The notes below the pieces were generated by a model. The model was not told the origin of the DNA, ran no database searches, and was given only the letters and a program-made list of their open reading frames with translations. Position numbers and translations under genes: made by a program. From assembly GCA_949775045.1 (NCBI GenBank), contig OX459098.1:16621581-16685580 (forward strand): a stretch of 64,000 nucleotides of DNA, in the 5' to 3' direction. Below are positions 29,559 to 41,087 of the stretch, in pieces (positions within the stretch are counted from its first letter, which is position 1; each line of letters begins with the position of its first letter). The stretch comes from Metridium senile. Lineage: Eukaryota; Cnidaria; Anthozoa; Actiniaria; Metridiidae.

Positions 29559-32500
29559 ATGGATTTTAGTCTTTGTAGTTTTGTAGGAGCAAGTAAAATA
29601 CGCTGTGGAAGCTCGAGAGGATTTACTGAATTGGTCAAGTTAACTGAATGCCAGGACGATATATCAAATCACCTCGCTAGATGCCATTTAAGCAATTCAG
29701 AGTTGACAGAAAGCGAGTTACTTCTCACACGTGCTGGGTTTCTTGATTTAAGTGCCATCCAAATCAACAATATGCACATCTGTCCTTGTCATCGTCACGG
29801 TTTAGGAAAATTTTGGCGAGCACCAAGAACCTGCCGCTATCCACAACACAGTGGACCAAGGAAACACTGTAAAGATCGCCATGTGATCAACGTCGACTTG
29901 TCAAAAGAAGTGAAGCTGATTTTAAACGTTACGGTCAAAATTGGATCACGTGAGTATTTGATAAAACTCTTTCGAATTTTTTTAGTGAAAATATTTTTAA
30001 AGCCTATGTACAAGCAGCCAAACTAGTCAATCTGAGATTTTTTTCAAAGCAAATACAATTATGTTTTACCGCGCGCCAAGCTTAGAGAGCCAATACAAAA
30101 ACATTTTGTTATTTTAATAACACGCGGTTGGGCTTCCTGTGTTGATTTGTTTGCATGCGACGTATTTTGTCAAAATACTACCCTCTTCGACACCGCGCGA
30201 CTTTTAGTTAGAGAAAATCGCATTCGAGAAGCCACAAGAATCGCATCCATTGGCATTCAAACAAACATACCACAGAAAACCCGCACGCCCTCGCGCTCAA
30301 AGAATAACCAAAAAAAGTTTGTTCAGCCGTTCCACCCCTCCCCCAAAAGTAGGAAAGTAAAAAAATAGAGAACAAATATACAAACTGGACATTGAAGTGA
30401 AATGAAGTAACCTGTAAAAAAAGCGCAAATGAACGAAAGGACGAAATAAATAATTATTTGAGCTAGTAGAAAAACATAGTAGAAAATTAAAACATAACCC
30501 TTTTTTTTGATACATGCAGCAATATGTGGAAAATGTAGAACGAAACACAAAGAATACTTGAAGAGTAATGCATTGTGGATGCAGGAAGAAAAGGCAGGGA
30601 CTGAATTTAAAGTTCCTTACACAAGAACAAGCAGACAAAGGTATTTCTTAGGAGTAGAATTTTAACAGAACTAGTATTAATGTTGTTAATTATAAATAAC
30701 AATAGTATATGTCAATGTGTTTTAGTTAAAATATATCTATTTTTGTTGACAGCAGACCTGAAATACCTATCTCACCGTCAACAACTGTACCAGAAACACC
30801 TCGTACAAGTCGTGCTGCTGGCACAGACTGGAAACCTGGATGTTGCAGTGATCTCACAAGTGGTAGTTCACATGAAGATTTGTTCGTAGACACTGCTTCT
30901 AATTGTAAAGCTAGTAGCGCTGTTCAAGACTTCAACGAATCAGTTGCCAAAATCGCAGCTCACACGCCTAGTGCTGGCTTTCTTGAGCCATTGGAGTCCC
31001 AGTTAACATCAACATGGGAAGAAGCAGAGCCAAAGGATAAAAACATCTACAAAGACATAGCCTCAGACGCGTGCCGAGCTGTTTGTGAGCTTATAGCGCC
31101 TAAAGATGGTCAAAAGCTATTCGAGGAAATTAAAAGAGAACCCACAGGCCCTACAGATGACCTAATTGCACTGATGTGTGCTTATCGTGATGCACAAACA
31201 CGTAATGTGAAGATGCAAATACTAAGCATCTACGCATACCGTCATACTATGAAAAAATTGCAAGCTTTTCATGAGCCTTATGAAAAACTCAGTATGAGGC
31301 AAATCAAACTGGCCAGATCACATGCCCAAAAAAAAGGTCCAGGCTCGGCAGTCCCAAAGATGGTACACCATCGTGTCCGTCTGGACACACACAAGGTTGA
31401 TCACTTCATTGATTTCATCAATCGACCTTATTTTTACCAGGACGTTGCGTTTGGAACAAGAACTCTAACCCTAGATGAAGGTAGTAAGATGACAATGCCC
31501 AATATTATCCGCACAGTAACAAGGTCAACAATGGTTATGCAATACCAACAGTATTGTAAAGAAGAGGCATTTGAGCCTATTAGCCGATCAACAATGTACC
31601 GTATCTTAGAGGTGCGAGAAGCCTCACAACGGAAATCATTGTGTGGTCTCGACAATATTTCTGCTGAAGGGGTATCTGCATTTGGACGACTGTCTGCTAT
31701 TATGGATGAGCTTTGTGAAGTTGGTGCAAACAAAGAAGATATGACAAGCTTGCAAAACAGGTTAAATGACGGTATGAAATACTTAAAAACGACTTTCAAA
31801 AGAGATTGCATGGCCGACGAAAGCGAATGTGCTGATCACTGCAGGCGTTTTGCCTTGAGCGACCCGAACGATCAGAATCTTAAACAAAAATGTTCCCATT
31901 CGTCACACTATTTGTCTTGTAAACATTGTCAGGAATTAAAATTGGTACTAGATGAAATAGAGGCCAGCATAAAGAATCATCCAAGCAATCTCTATGGCAC
32001 AGAGCAACGCGACGATCTGATGTACGACTTTAGCGCCTCAAAGAGCAAAATATTTGCATGGAAGTGTCACCTGATCCGAGGTGTCAACCAGGAACAGGCA
32101 AAACAAGAAGCAATACGCAATTTGACATCCAACTCAGCACTCATTGTAATTGACTGGGCAATGAAATTCAATCAAATGTGGTACAGAGAAAAGCAAAGCG
32201 AATGGTATGGTAAGCGCGGATTAAGTTGGCATATTAGCAGTGTAGTGACTTACGACGTGCTATCCAAGACTACACGAGTTTTGTCCTACGCCCACTTAAT
32301 TGATTCATGTTCCCAGGACTGGTTTGCAGTGACTTCCGTATTTGAGAGCCTTCTAGAAAGTATCAAAGTCGACTTTCCTGATGTGAAAACGGTATGTATT
32401 CGTTCAGACGAAGCTGGATGCTATCACACTACTAATCTTATTGCAGCAGTTAAGGATGTGGGTGATCGAGTTGGAATTAATGTTGAAAGATATGATTTTT

Positions 32501-33735
32501 CTGAGCCTCAACAGGGAAAGGACATATGTGACAGGGTACTTTGTCCAATGAAGGCATCGATCAGAAAATACTGTGCTGAAGGAAACAATATCCTGAATGC
32601 GTCTGATATGAGAAAGGCTTTAAAGGAAAGACCAGTAAAGGGAACGACAGCAGCTGTGAGTATTTTGGATGAGTCCAGTCAGAATCTTGAAGTGCATAAA
32701 ATCAAATACTTTAGTGAATTACATAACTTTAAGTATGAAGAGAAAGGAGTCCGTACCTGGAAATCCTATGATATTGGTCTCGGTAAAGTCATACCTTGGG
32801 AATCATTATATGTAGAGCATCAAGGACCGACGAACATATCATTGCAAGAAGGACAAGCGTTTTTCAACACCAGTGAAACAAGAAAGCTTTCGGTCAGTAA
32901 AGATCAAGAAAACAAGAGTGAAGATCAGCCATCGCTTTTTGTTTGTCCCGAAGCAGGATGTAGCTGCACCTTCGACTCCTTTTCAGAATTCGAGCTCCAC
33001 ATTGAGGTTGGCTTGCATGACATTCAAACAAAACCAAACGAAACATTCTACGATGGGCTCCGAAGAGATTGGGTGGCAAAATTCTCAAGTGTTGATACAT
33101 ATCAGTCCAAAACATGCAGTAAACAAGATGAACCATCTTACATATATCGTCAAGAAACACCTTCACCCCTTAGCATGGGCTGGGCTCTAAAATCCAGAAC
33201 AGCATCTACTCGTTTTTCAGAAAATGTGCGCTCGTATTTAACGGCAAAGTTTGACCTTGGTGAGAGGACTGGTAAAAAGGCAGACTCGGAACAAGTTGTG
33301 GCGGAAATGCGGTGCGCAAGAAATGAGAACAACGGACGACGTTTTGAAAGAGAAGAATGGTTGTCAAAGACACAGATTGCAGGATTCTTTTCCCGTCTTT
33401 CCGCCTCAAGAAAAAGATCAACAAGAACTGATCCTGGAAAAAATGTGCAACCTATTGAAGAAAATGAGGAAGACATTCAAGATATGATATGGGAGTCAGA
33501 GCGTCTAGAGTTGATGGAAGAAATTGATGATATGATTGGCTTACAACACCCAATTATCTACGACGCGTTTGATCTATGCGACTACTACCACAGAGACAAG
33601 ATCGCAGTCTTCAATATTGCAATGCTAAAGAAAATACTCAATCATTTTGAAGTGCAGTTCAAATCCAAAGATCTCAAGTCGGAACTAGTTCGTTTGGTCT
33701 GTGAAGTCATTAAAGAATGCAAGTGTTCTCAGTAA
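29559..33735 (+). CDS. Transposase-like protein of the 7.3-kb element, three exons, 1,163 aa
   Basis: Exons 29559-29949, 30520-30640 and 30756-33735 join in phase at GT-AG sites, ending in TAA. I chose the ATG at 29559 because it is the first in-frame ATG. Features in order are: a Cys/His cluster (about 75-107, ICPCHRHG...CRYPQH...HCKDRH), a short CGKCRTKH segment (about 132), a second cluster (about 529-562, CADHC, CSHSSHYLSCKHC), then a probable RNase H-like core. The core has candidate acidic residues D637 (VIDWAMKF), D722/E723 (IRSDEAGCYH) and E754/D760/D763 (FSEPQQGKDICDR), with basic MKASIRKY after them. Near 901-925 there is a C2H2 finger (CPEAGCSCTF...LH...H). I recall similar unannotated proteins in cnidarian and other invertebrate genomes, but cannot name the family. 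The catalytic assignment is inference. Confidence 0.8.
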
Positions 33736-33739
33736 AATA

Positions 33740-34025
33740 GACAAAGACCATGGCACAAATGAAACCCATGAATGTTTTTTCAAAATTATGTTTAAATCGT
33801 GTTCAGAACAATATGGGGTAAAATGCATACCATACCCTATATCAAGCGGTAAATACCCGTATAGCCAATAAAACCAAACTAGAAAGTAATAAAATCTTTC
33901 AAAATTTCTTGTTTCGTAGTACTAGTATTAACTATTATAATTATTACTAGTTATATAAAGAAATATTTGTTTTCTAGAAATTGTTTTATCTGTAAAATAT
34001 TTTTACTAACAAAACATTTTTGAAC

Positions 34026-34063
<38 letters not shown>

Positions 34064-34355
34064 GGTTTTTCTAATGGTCCGTCTCTAAGACAACATTCTT
34101 ACAATCAGGTATCAGGTGGACATATAATAAAAACCCCATAAAATAAAAATTGCATGAAATCTATCCTTATTGCTTGTAACTTTGTGTTTAGAGGAACTTG
34201 TAACCAATGTTTGGAATTAAAGCAAATATTTCTACTCATTGAATGCATGATAATGAGACATGAGCCGGACAGTATTTTAATTTTTTTATGTTGCAGACTA
34301 ATAACATTGAAATAACTAATAAAACATAATACGCACGTAAACAACGGTATATCAT
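33740..34355. other. 3' non-coding part of the transposon, with poly-C run
   Basis: Contains a probable polyadenylation signal region (AATAAA, about 33867-33893) and a run of about 33 C at 34027-34059. No gene is seen before the right arm begins. Confidence 0.6.
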
Positions 34356-35620
34356 ATCGGCTAACTTTATATAAGAACCATGTTTCAAGAATATAAAAGG
34401 GGGATTCCTAAATATAGATATTAGTTGAAATGTCAATGTTGTTAGACAACTTGACTTTGGCATATAATTACGCTATTTTTTCTTCAAGAAAACATTGTGA
34501 TGAAATTACAATGGAGCGCTATAAAAAACCACAATCACTAAAATATCTCATGATGACAATAATAACATCGGAATATAAACTTGTAGCTATAATTGTTATT
34601 TAATTTTTATAGTGTTAGTTAAATCTGAGCAAAGGTTGACGTTGTCTAGACTCAACGGCAAGTCGTGTCACGCAAGGAAATATCTGTAAAAATGTACAAG
34701 TTTGAGCTTCGTCAAATTCTTAGAAACGCAATGTGCCACAAATTTTATTGCACAGAACTACTAACTAGCATCTCATCTCAAGGTAGAATGCTATTTTATA
34801 TCGGGGATAGGTTGCACTTTTGAGAAATTTGCAATTTTCTAAACACGTTAATCTTTGCTTTTTGTGTCACGCTTAGAGTAGTCTCGATAAATTTAAATAT
34901 TTTTTCGGGATTTGTACATTCTAAAGAAATATTTTGCCTTTTCTAGTCAGACGAGACATCAAACCATAGTTTACAGCCCAAAAATAAGTTTTCACTTGAA
35001 GAAAAAGCCGAGAAAATTGACTTTGAAAATAGGCTTCTGCGAACTTGAAAATCAGTGTCTTTCGGCGGTTTTTGGGTCGATGTACGAAAAGTCGCCTAGC
35101 GGCCGAAATATTTTATTTAGAACAATTCTAAGTCGAGTTTTGTAATAAGGATAGATAGTACTTTCGATGGTAGAAATATAAGGGAAATCATTTTTTGGAT
35201 CCCAGACCGAGTGGTCCGTTCTTACTGAGACGCCCTCTTAACTCGCCTTAACTCGCGCAAACTCGCGCAAACTCGCCTTAACTCGCACAAACTCGCATTA
35301 ACTCGCACAAGCTCGCAGTAAATTACTCAATGTCATAATTAATGCACAGGGAATTGCCTTAACCTCATCTCACAAAGCTGAGTATATTATACACATATAA
35401 GTCATGTTCTTTTAGTGTCACTCCAAATTATGGGATTTTTCCTTAACTCGCCTTAACTCCCCTTAACTCGACTTAATTTGCCTTAACTCGCCTTAACTCG
35501 CCTTAACTCGCCTTAACTCGCAGCATTGAAATTTTGATTTTCCCTTAACTCGCCTTAACTCGCCTTAACTCGCCCAAACTCGCTGCGAGTTAAGGCGAGT
35601 TTAGGTCCCAGACTAGGCCT
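34356..35620. repeat. Right terminal inverted repeat with extra decamer array
   Basis: Positions 35240 down to about 34408 mirror the left arm. Unlike the left arm, an additional ~362 bp (35241-35602) separates this part from the terminal AGGTCCCAGACTAGGCCT. The insert is built of a decamer array described separately. The arms are therefore asymmetric near the tips. Confidence 0.92.
35241..35602. repeat. Subterminal ACTCGCCTTA decamer array
   Basis: About seventeen direct copies of ACTCG embedded in the decamer ACTCGCCTTA or close variants (ACTCGCGCAA, ACTCGCACAA) lie in three clusters (35241-35320, 35450-35522 and 35543-35584). Two inverted copies (GCGAGTTAAGGCGAGTTTA) lie next to the transposon tip. 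Subterminal repeat clusters bind transposase in several known families such as CACTA and hAT. That role is inferred here. Confidence 0.85.
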
Positions 35621-36654
35621 ATCCTTGCGAACTCTTTGCAGAAACTAACATAACTTTTGATTATCACCATGTGTCTCTTCACTCAACTTCGATCTCACTG
35701 TCCTGTTCTTGATCAGAACTACGAATAATGGGAGAGAACTTTAAAATGGACGAGCTTTGAACTGAAGAATATAGCTTTTGTTAAAACTGTATTTTCAATG
35801 CTGTTCTAGAGTCGAATTATTAGTGATGTGAGTTTTCATAGTCATACGAGATAATATTGTTCTATTAATGTTTTGACGCCAAAACGGCGTTTATTTGAGT
35901 AAACACGGTAATTGCTTTGCAATTATTTCCCAGTGGCCATAACGGTTTCACTCAGTTATATATTGTCAATAAATAAATTATTGATTTAGTAAAGCAAAAT
36001 ATAATGAAACTAATACAAAAAAGTTTTATTTCACGACGTTTGATGATGGCGTCAGTATGACTCCGAAACGTTGTGAAATAAAACTTGTTTGTATTAGTTA
36101 AATAAATTATTAATGTATATAATTGTTTTTTGGCCAAATTATTTACGAAAACCAGCGCACTAAGGCAGCTAAACGCGTTTGAACGAGTTACAATCTATAT
36201 TACCGACAACGACACTGCTCAGTGAAGTATGGCCATCTTTACAAGTTCTTTGTACTTTATATTACTTTCTTCGTATTTTTCGTTTTTGGTCCAATGTCAA
36301 AATAACGAAATCATCACAATCGACGCAGCAAATAAACCAGTCATTTTCCGTGATGAAAATACACGACTGAACTTTGGAAACTTTGTGACAGTCAAGAACA
36401 AGCATCTTAATGTCCCTGCGTTCAAAACTTTGAACGTGAAAGAACCAAACTACTGCAACACTGTCTGTCTGGGAGAATCTAGATGTGTATCGCTGAACGT
36501 ACGCAAAGATTCTAAAGAATACACCTGTAAACTGCTGGATTCCGATATGTTCAATAAGGCTAACGTATTGAAGCTGGTAAATGAAATAGGGACGAATTAT
36601 GTCCTGATGAAGGTGAGAAAATAATTGAATCTTGAAAGTTGAGTCTTTCATCCT

Positions 36655-36755
36655 CTCTTCCTTTCTTCCTTTCTTCCTTTCTCTCTTTCTTTCGTTAATT
36701 TCTTCTTTCTTTCCTTCTTTCTCTCTTTCTCTCTTTCTTTCTTTCTTTCTTTTTC
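36655..36755. repeat. (CTTT/CCTT)n microsatellite in gene C intron 1
   Basis: A pyrimidine-rich tract starts just after the exon 1 donor. It is the counterpart of the purine tracts in genes A and B. Confidence 0.9.
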
Positions 36756-37398
36756 TACTAGGCGTGGTTTTATTCATTTCCATTTACCAAAAATGTTTGT
36801 TTCTCTCCTTTTTTCCTTATATATTTTTGTCTCTCTTTTTCTCTCTTTTTTCTGACATTTCCTTTTTCCTGTTTATTTCCATCATTATTTCCATCATTAC
36901 TTTTTCCATTTTTCAATTAGACAAAGTGTTTATCAAAGCCTTGCATGAATGATGCTACCTGTATCCCTAACTACACCAGTGATAGCTACCAGTGTCAGTG
37001 CACACCTAGATACCGTGGAGTCCATTGTGAAAGGGGTACGTACAATATGATATACAATCACCATTGGCTCTAAAAGTCCTATACATATCACATACACATC
37101 CTAGTCCTATATATATACGCGAGTTGATGAGTTTGTTTACAACCTCGTTCCCAGGTCCTTTTTTGCCTTTGCATTTTTACTCGCCCCACTCAGAAGCGAA
37201 GGGAAAAGGTCCTGGAACGAGATTTGTTTGTTTGGTGTGTTGTTCTCTCTCAGCTCCTTGGTGCTATTCTGAATTTGTCGAAATCAGATTAAGTGAACTT
37301 AAAAATCAAGTACAAAAGTATTATTATTTCGGCGTTCTGTTATAGTTGTTGATAACTAACGAGCACCTGACCCACCTGACTGAAGCACCCCAGGAGGA

Positions 37399-37662
37399 GG
37401 ATAATAATAATAATAATAATAATTAAAAAAAAAATGTTTTATATTTATATAGCGCTAATTCACTAATTGACCTAAGCGCTTAACAATTGATTAAGATAAT
37501 TAAAAATATTATAATAACAATAGAAATCGTAATTGTGTAAACTAATCTTATACTATTAGCTAATTTATCATGCTAAAACTGCAAGTAAAATTTCCAAAAA
37601 ATCACTAAAACTTGCTAAGAAAGCTAAATTATCAGGCTAAACTAAATTTTATAGCTAAGGAT
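37399..37662. mobile_element. Short insertion in gene C intron 2, SINE-like
   Basis: Absent from gene A, where the flanking sequence gcaccccaggaggaggata runs straight on. The insert begins with (AAT)7-8 and an A-run. It contains tttatatagcgctaattcac and taagcgcttaacaattga, a type of text I associate with dispersed elements in aquatic animals. It is bounded by aggata on both sides, a possible target duplication. Confidence 0.5.
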
Positions 37663-37815
37663 ATACTGACACTGAATTCATGCTCATCGAGGTTGGAATA
37701 ATCTGTAAGAATAGAGTTTGAGGATTTCTTTAATGCATCATGTATTTTGGTAACGATTAAAAATATATAAAATAACAAAAGCCTAATAAAAAAAGTGCAA
37801 AAAATATGTTTTCTA

Positions 37816-38108
37816 CGGTGGCCCATGACACCCTTTTCTATTTCCCTGTTCTTGAATTCTAGACAAAATTGGCGAAAATATCGTCGAAAAAAGAGCAATT
37901 TTGAAATGGGCGAAAAAGATGGCGATAAAATGGGCGAAAAAATGGGCGATAAAATGGGCGAAAAATTGCCGGTCGCCCATTTTATCGCCGGGCCATTTTT
38001 TTTGCCCATTTCAAAATTGCTCTTTTTTGGACGATATTTTCACCAATTAATTTTGTTTAGAATTCAGGAAAAGGGAAATAAAAAAAGGGTGTCCCTTATG
38101 GGACACCG
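37816..38108. mobile_element. TA-flanked foldback MITE in gene C intron 2
   Basis: The arms (CGGTGGCCCATGACACCC ... GGGTGTCCCTTATGGGACACCG) extend inward through gcaattttgaaatgggcga and its complement, leaving almost no loop. TA lies on each side (37814-37815 and 38109-38110). Gene A lacks the insert, which supports a TA target as in Tc1/mariner-related elements. Confidence 0.82.
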
Positions 38109-38570
38109 TAGTTTTCACTAAAACACCGAATTAGAGTTGTAATCACATTTCCATTCGATCAATGCTGCGAATTACTTTTCATTTCATAGATATAATAATG
38201 AAAATTGATGCACGAATCGCAGATCGAAGAATTGCGTAAATGGATCCAGAAAACCTTTTTCTATAAAAACCTCATTAAGGTGTTTCGATATAAGTTTGAG
38301 ATATATACCAAGAATTTGTTATCGCCTCGTTCATATAATGTTCTATTCATTGGATCATTTTGACATTTCAAATATAGTTTCTTTTTTAGTTTTTTTTTCT
38401 CAGTTTCTGTTGTAACATTTTATATTGACATTGAACGTGTTTTGGCCTCCTGTGCCCACATGTTAAATTACAATACAATACAATACAATATCTTTATTTA
38501 AGGAGGGAGATGCAATAACCATTTACAGTTTTCTAACCTACGACCCTCAACACAAAAATAAAAGAATTAA

Positions 38571-39208
38571 GGTGACTGGCTACTTTTGAACGCCGTTTGA
38601 ACGTTCGATTCGAGCCCACGATGTGCGCGCGCACAAAAACCGCAAAAAAAAAAAAAAATTTTTATTCAGGAACCATACACGTTTTGAGCTTCAACAGGGC
38701 AAAACCCTCGAATTTTGCACGGGACTGTATATTTTCTTTATGCTTAATTGAAAGAACCGAAAAAAATCTACGTTATGTCAATTTTTTTTAAAAAGTTAAT
38801 TTTTCAAACGTACAAGAAACGTACAAAAGTTTTTTGTCTGACTTCATGTGAGTTTTGAAAGCACTTAAAGGGCGAAATATGACCGATTAAGGTATTTCTT
38901 TGTCTTTTATTCAAAACTATCCATGTTGTTTTTTAGAATGATTCATTAGCCGACATTTGTGCTTGAAATAGTATGAAAAAAACTATTTTCTTATGAATTG
39001 TGATTTTTTTCATATATCGTTTCCGTTTCGCAAATTTTGCTTCAAAATCTCGCGCGTAGGTACTCATTAAATGCTGATTATCTCGGAAATGAGCTCGGGA
39101 CACCCCATTTATTTTTCTTTTGATATTTGGAATCAGCATTAAATTTTACATTAAAAAATCGTAGTTTAAAGAAAAGTTTAACATTATTTCCAAAAGTAGC
39201 CAATCACC
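38571..39208. mobile_element. 638-bp non-autonomous element in gene C intron 2
   Basis: The ends GGTGACTGGCTACTTTTG and CAAAAGTAGCCAATCACC are inverted repeats with one mismatch. The empty counterpart in gene A reads aagaattaaatattataaat. The flanks are TTAA on the left and ATAA on the right, which fits a 4-bp TTAA duplication with one change, or a 3-bp TAA duplication (PIF/Harbinger-like). It has no transposase. Confidence 0.8.
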
Positions 39209-40040
39209 ATAAATATTATAAATTACATACAACTATTTAAGTTATACAAACAATGATATGAAATAAATTAGTATAATATAGATATATAATATAAATGATA
39301 CATATAGATAATGGCTAAATATTTACTAACAGGAACAACTGCAGAATAAAGAGTAGCGGCAATTTGAGCACAATATATTATGGTATATTGAGAAAGCGTG
39401 CGTTGTGAAAGAGCGTGAGATAGTGCGGATTGAGTGAACATGTTATGGATTTTGAGCCTTTGTTAATGAATACCTGATTGGAGCCTAAATAATCTTAATA
39501 ACATGTACAGTTTCTATATATATTTACATCGTCATCTGTTCTGTAAATGTTGTTTAATATGGTTTAACGTTGATTTTGTTTATTTGTAGATTGTCACAAA
39601 CCTCTAGGGATGAATAGCAAAGTGATTCAGAATCACCAAATAACCGCCTCGTCTCATCTGAGTACTGGCTTGCCCCATTATGCACGGCTTCGTCTGCTAG
39701 AAGGCGGTGATCATGGATGTTACCTGCATCGAACGCAACGGGGGAATACCTTCAGATTGATATTGGCTCTAATAAAACCATTTTTAAAGTAGCTATATAG
39801 GGGCTTGGGAATCAGACCACCACTCGATCCTTACAACGAATCTGCCGATATATTTCTACATTCGGTCTGCATTACAGTTTTGACGGCCTACAGTGGAAAA
39901 ACTATGGAGTAAGTATACAGGTCATAAAACGTTTGATCATACTCATCATATTGTATAAGAGTAGATTTGAGGCCATATACTACTGTTTTTTATATTCAAA
40001 TCAGTACTCATCATATATTATCAATTAGATATATTGATTG

Positions 40041-40127
40041 ACACCACACCACACCACACCACACCACACCACACCACACCACACCACACCACACCACACC
40101 ACACCACACCACACCACACCACACCAC
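40041..40127. repeat. Intronic (ACACC)n of gene C
   Basis: About 17-18 copies of CACAC/ACACC, the inverse of TGTGG, lie in intron 3 between the two discoidin exons, as in genes A and B. Confidence 0.95.
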
Positions 40128-40336
40128 ATAATATTGATAGTTATTCTCAGTGTTCTGTTTTGCAGGATATGGGCACTCGCTATTTCTCGTTGACGAACAC
40201 TTTTAAACTAAGACCTTTTACAGCCAGATTTGTTCGATTTGTTGTTAAAAAATATAATCAATACCCTGTGATGAGAGTCGAGCTGTATGGATGCTCCTGA
40301 GTTATTTTCTTTCAGGTATTTTACTTGCTAGTACGT

Positions 40337-40344
40337 TTTTGTTT

Positions 40345-40390
<46 letters not shown>

Positions 40391-40516
40391 GTTGTGTTGT
40401 GTTGTGTTGTGTTGTGTTGTGTTGTGTTGTGTTGTGTTGTGTTGTGTTGTGTTGTGTTGTGTTGTGTTGTGTTGTGTTGTGTTGTGTTGTGTTGTGTTGT
40501 GTTGTGTTGTGTTGTT
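40337..40516. repeat. (TTG)n then (TTGTG)n microsatellite 3' of gene C
   Basis: About 17 TTG triplets switch to about 25 copies of the pentamer TTGTG. It lies just past the stop codon and corresponds to the CAA tracts behind genes A and B. Confidence 0.95.
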
Positions 40517-41087
40517 TGGTTTGTTATGTTCTAAATTCTTTTGTTTTTGTTTTTGTTTTAGTTTCTTGTGCTTTTTCAGAGATTTGGTAAAAAGCAATTC
40601 TTACCTGCATGGAATTGATAATATTTTACATTTGAAATGACTGCATTTTGAAAGTTTATCTCTTTAATTAAAATATCCGCACTAACCCTGCCGACAAGAG
40701 TTTGACGATGCAGGGATATATCTGTTATCTGTATAACTAAGGTAGATCAGTCCACACAAACGTACAGGCAGTCCACAACTGCAAATTCTGTATTTTAATA
40801 TACACCGAACGCATTTCAATTAATGATAGGGATCCATGTCTTGCGCATGCCCATGATTAAGCAAACAAAGCCTGGCTGTCCGCTATAGGAGTGAAGGCTG
40901 CTTGTGGATGGCAAGGTCTCTTATTGTTGAATATCTCCATAGAGGAAACATTGGTAGTTAGTGAAAACCGCAATACCGCACGAAAAATCGACAAAAACTT
41001 ATGGAATACCGCAAAGAGTTAAGCAAAAATGAGAAAATTGCAAAAGCAAGAAATTAATTTTGGCAAAACCGCAAGTAATCAACAACG

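Larger units (their letters stand above)
28313..35620 (+). mobile_element. 7.3-kb autonomous-looking DNA transposon of unassigned superfamily
   Basis: The ends AGGCCTAGTCTGGGACCT and AGGTCCCAGACTAGGCCT are exact inverted repeats flanked by ATCCTT on both sides. Near-identical long inverted repeats follow (about 28330-29163 against 34408-35240, with weaker homology to about 29215 and 34356). Between them is one intact three-exon gene. Comparison with the paralogous region upstream of gene A gives the pre-insertion sequence and confirms both boundaries. High similarity between the arms and an unbroken gene point to recent insertion. A 6-bp duplication excludes the TA, TTAA, 3-bp and 8-bp families. 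The combination with AGG...CCT ends and ~0.9-kb arms matches no superfamily I can name with confidence. Confidence 0.93.
36229..40300 (+). pseudogene. Gene C: discoidin-family gene with broken exon 3
   Basis: Exons 1 (36229-36612), 2 (36921-37035) and 4 (40166-40300) keep their frames, splice sites and the signal, PAN-like, EGF and terminal discoidin sequences of gene A. Exon 3 (39590-39908) is 319 bp instead of 311. It has lost one G in the stretch equivalent to GGATGGTTACC (39716-39723), so the frame shifts after EGGDHG and meets a TAG (39797-39799). Further small insertions lie between 39808 and 39870. Unless these are assembly errors, the product would be truncated within the discoidin domain. 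The copy is the inverted partner of gene A. The 7.3-kb transposon lies about 0.6 kb upstream of its start codon. Confidence 0.85.

Noticed and set aside
34027..34059. Poly-C run as a functional element
   Set aside because: Such homopolymers are common sequencing or assembly weak points. No context supports a function.
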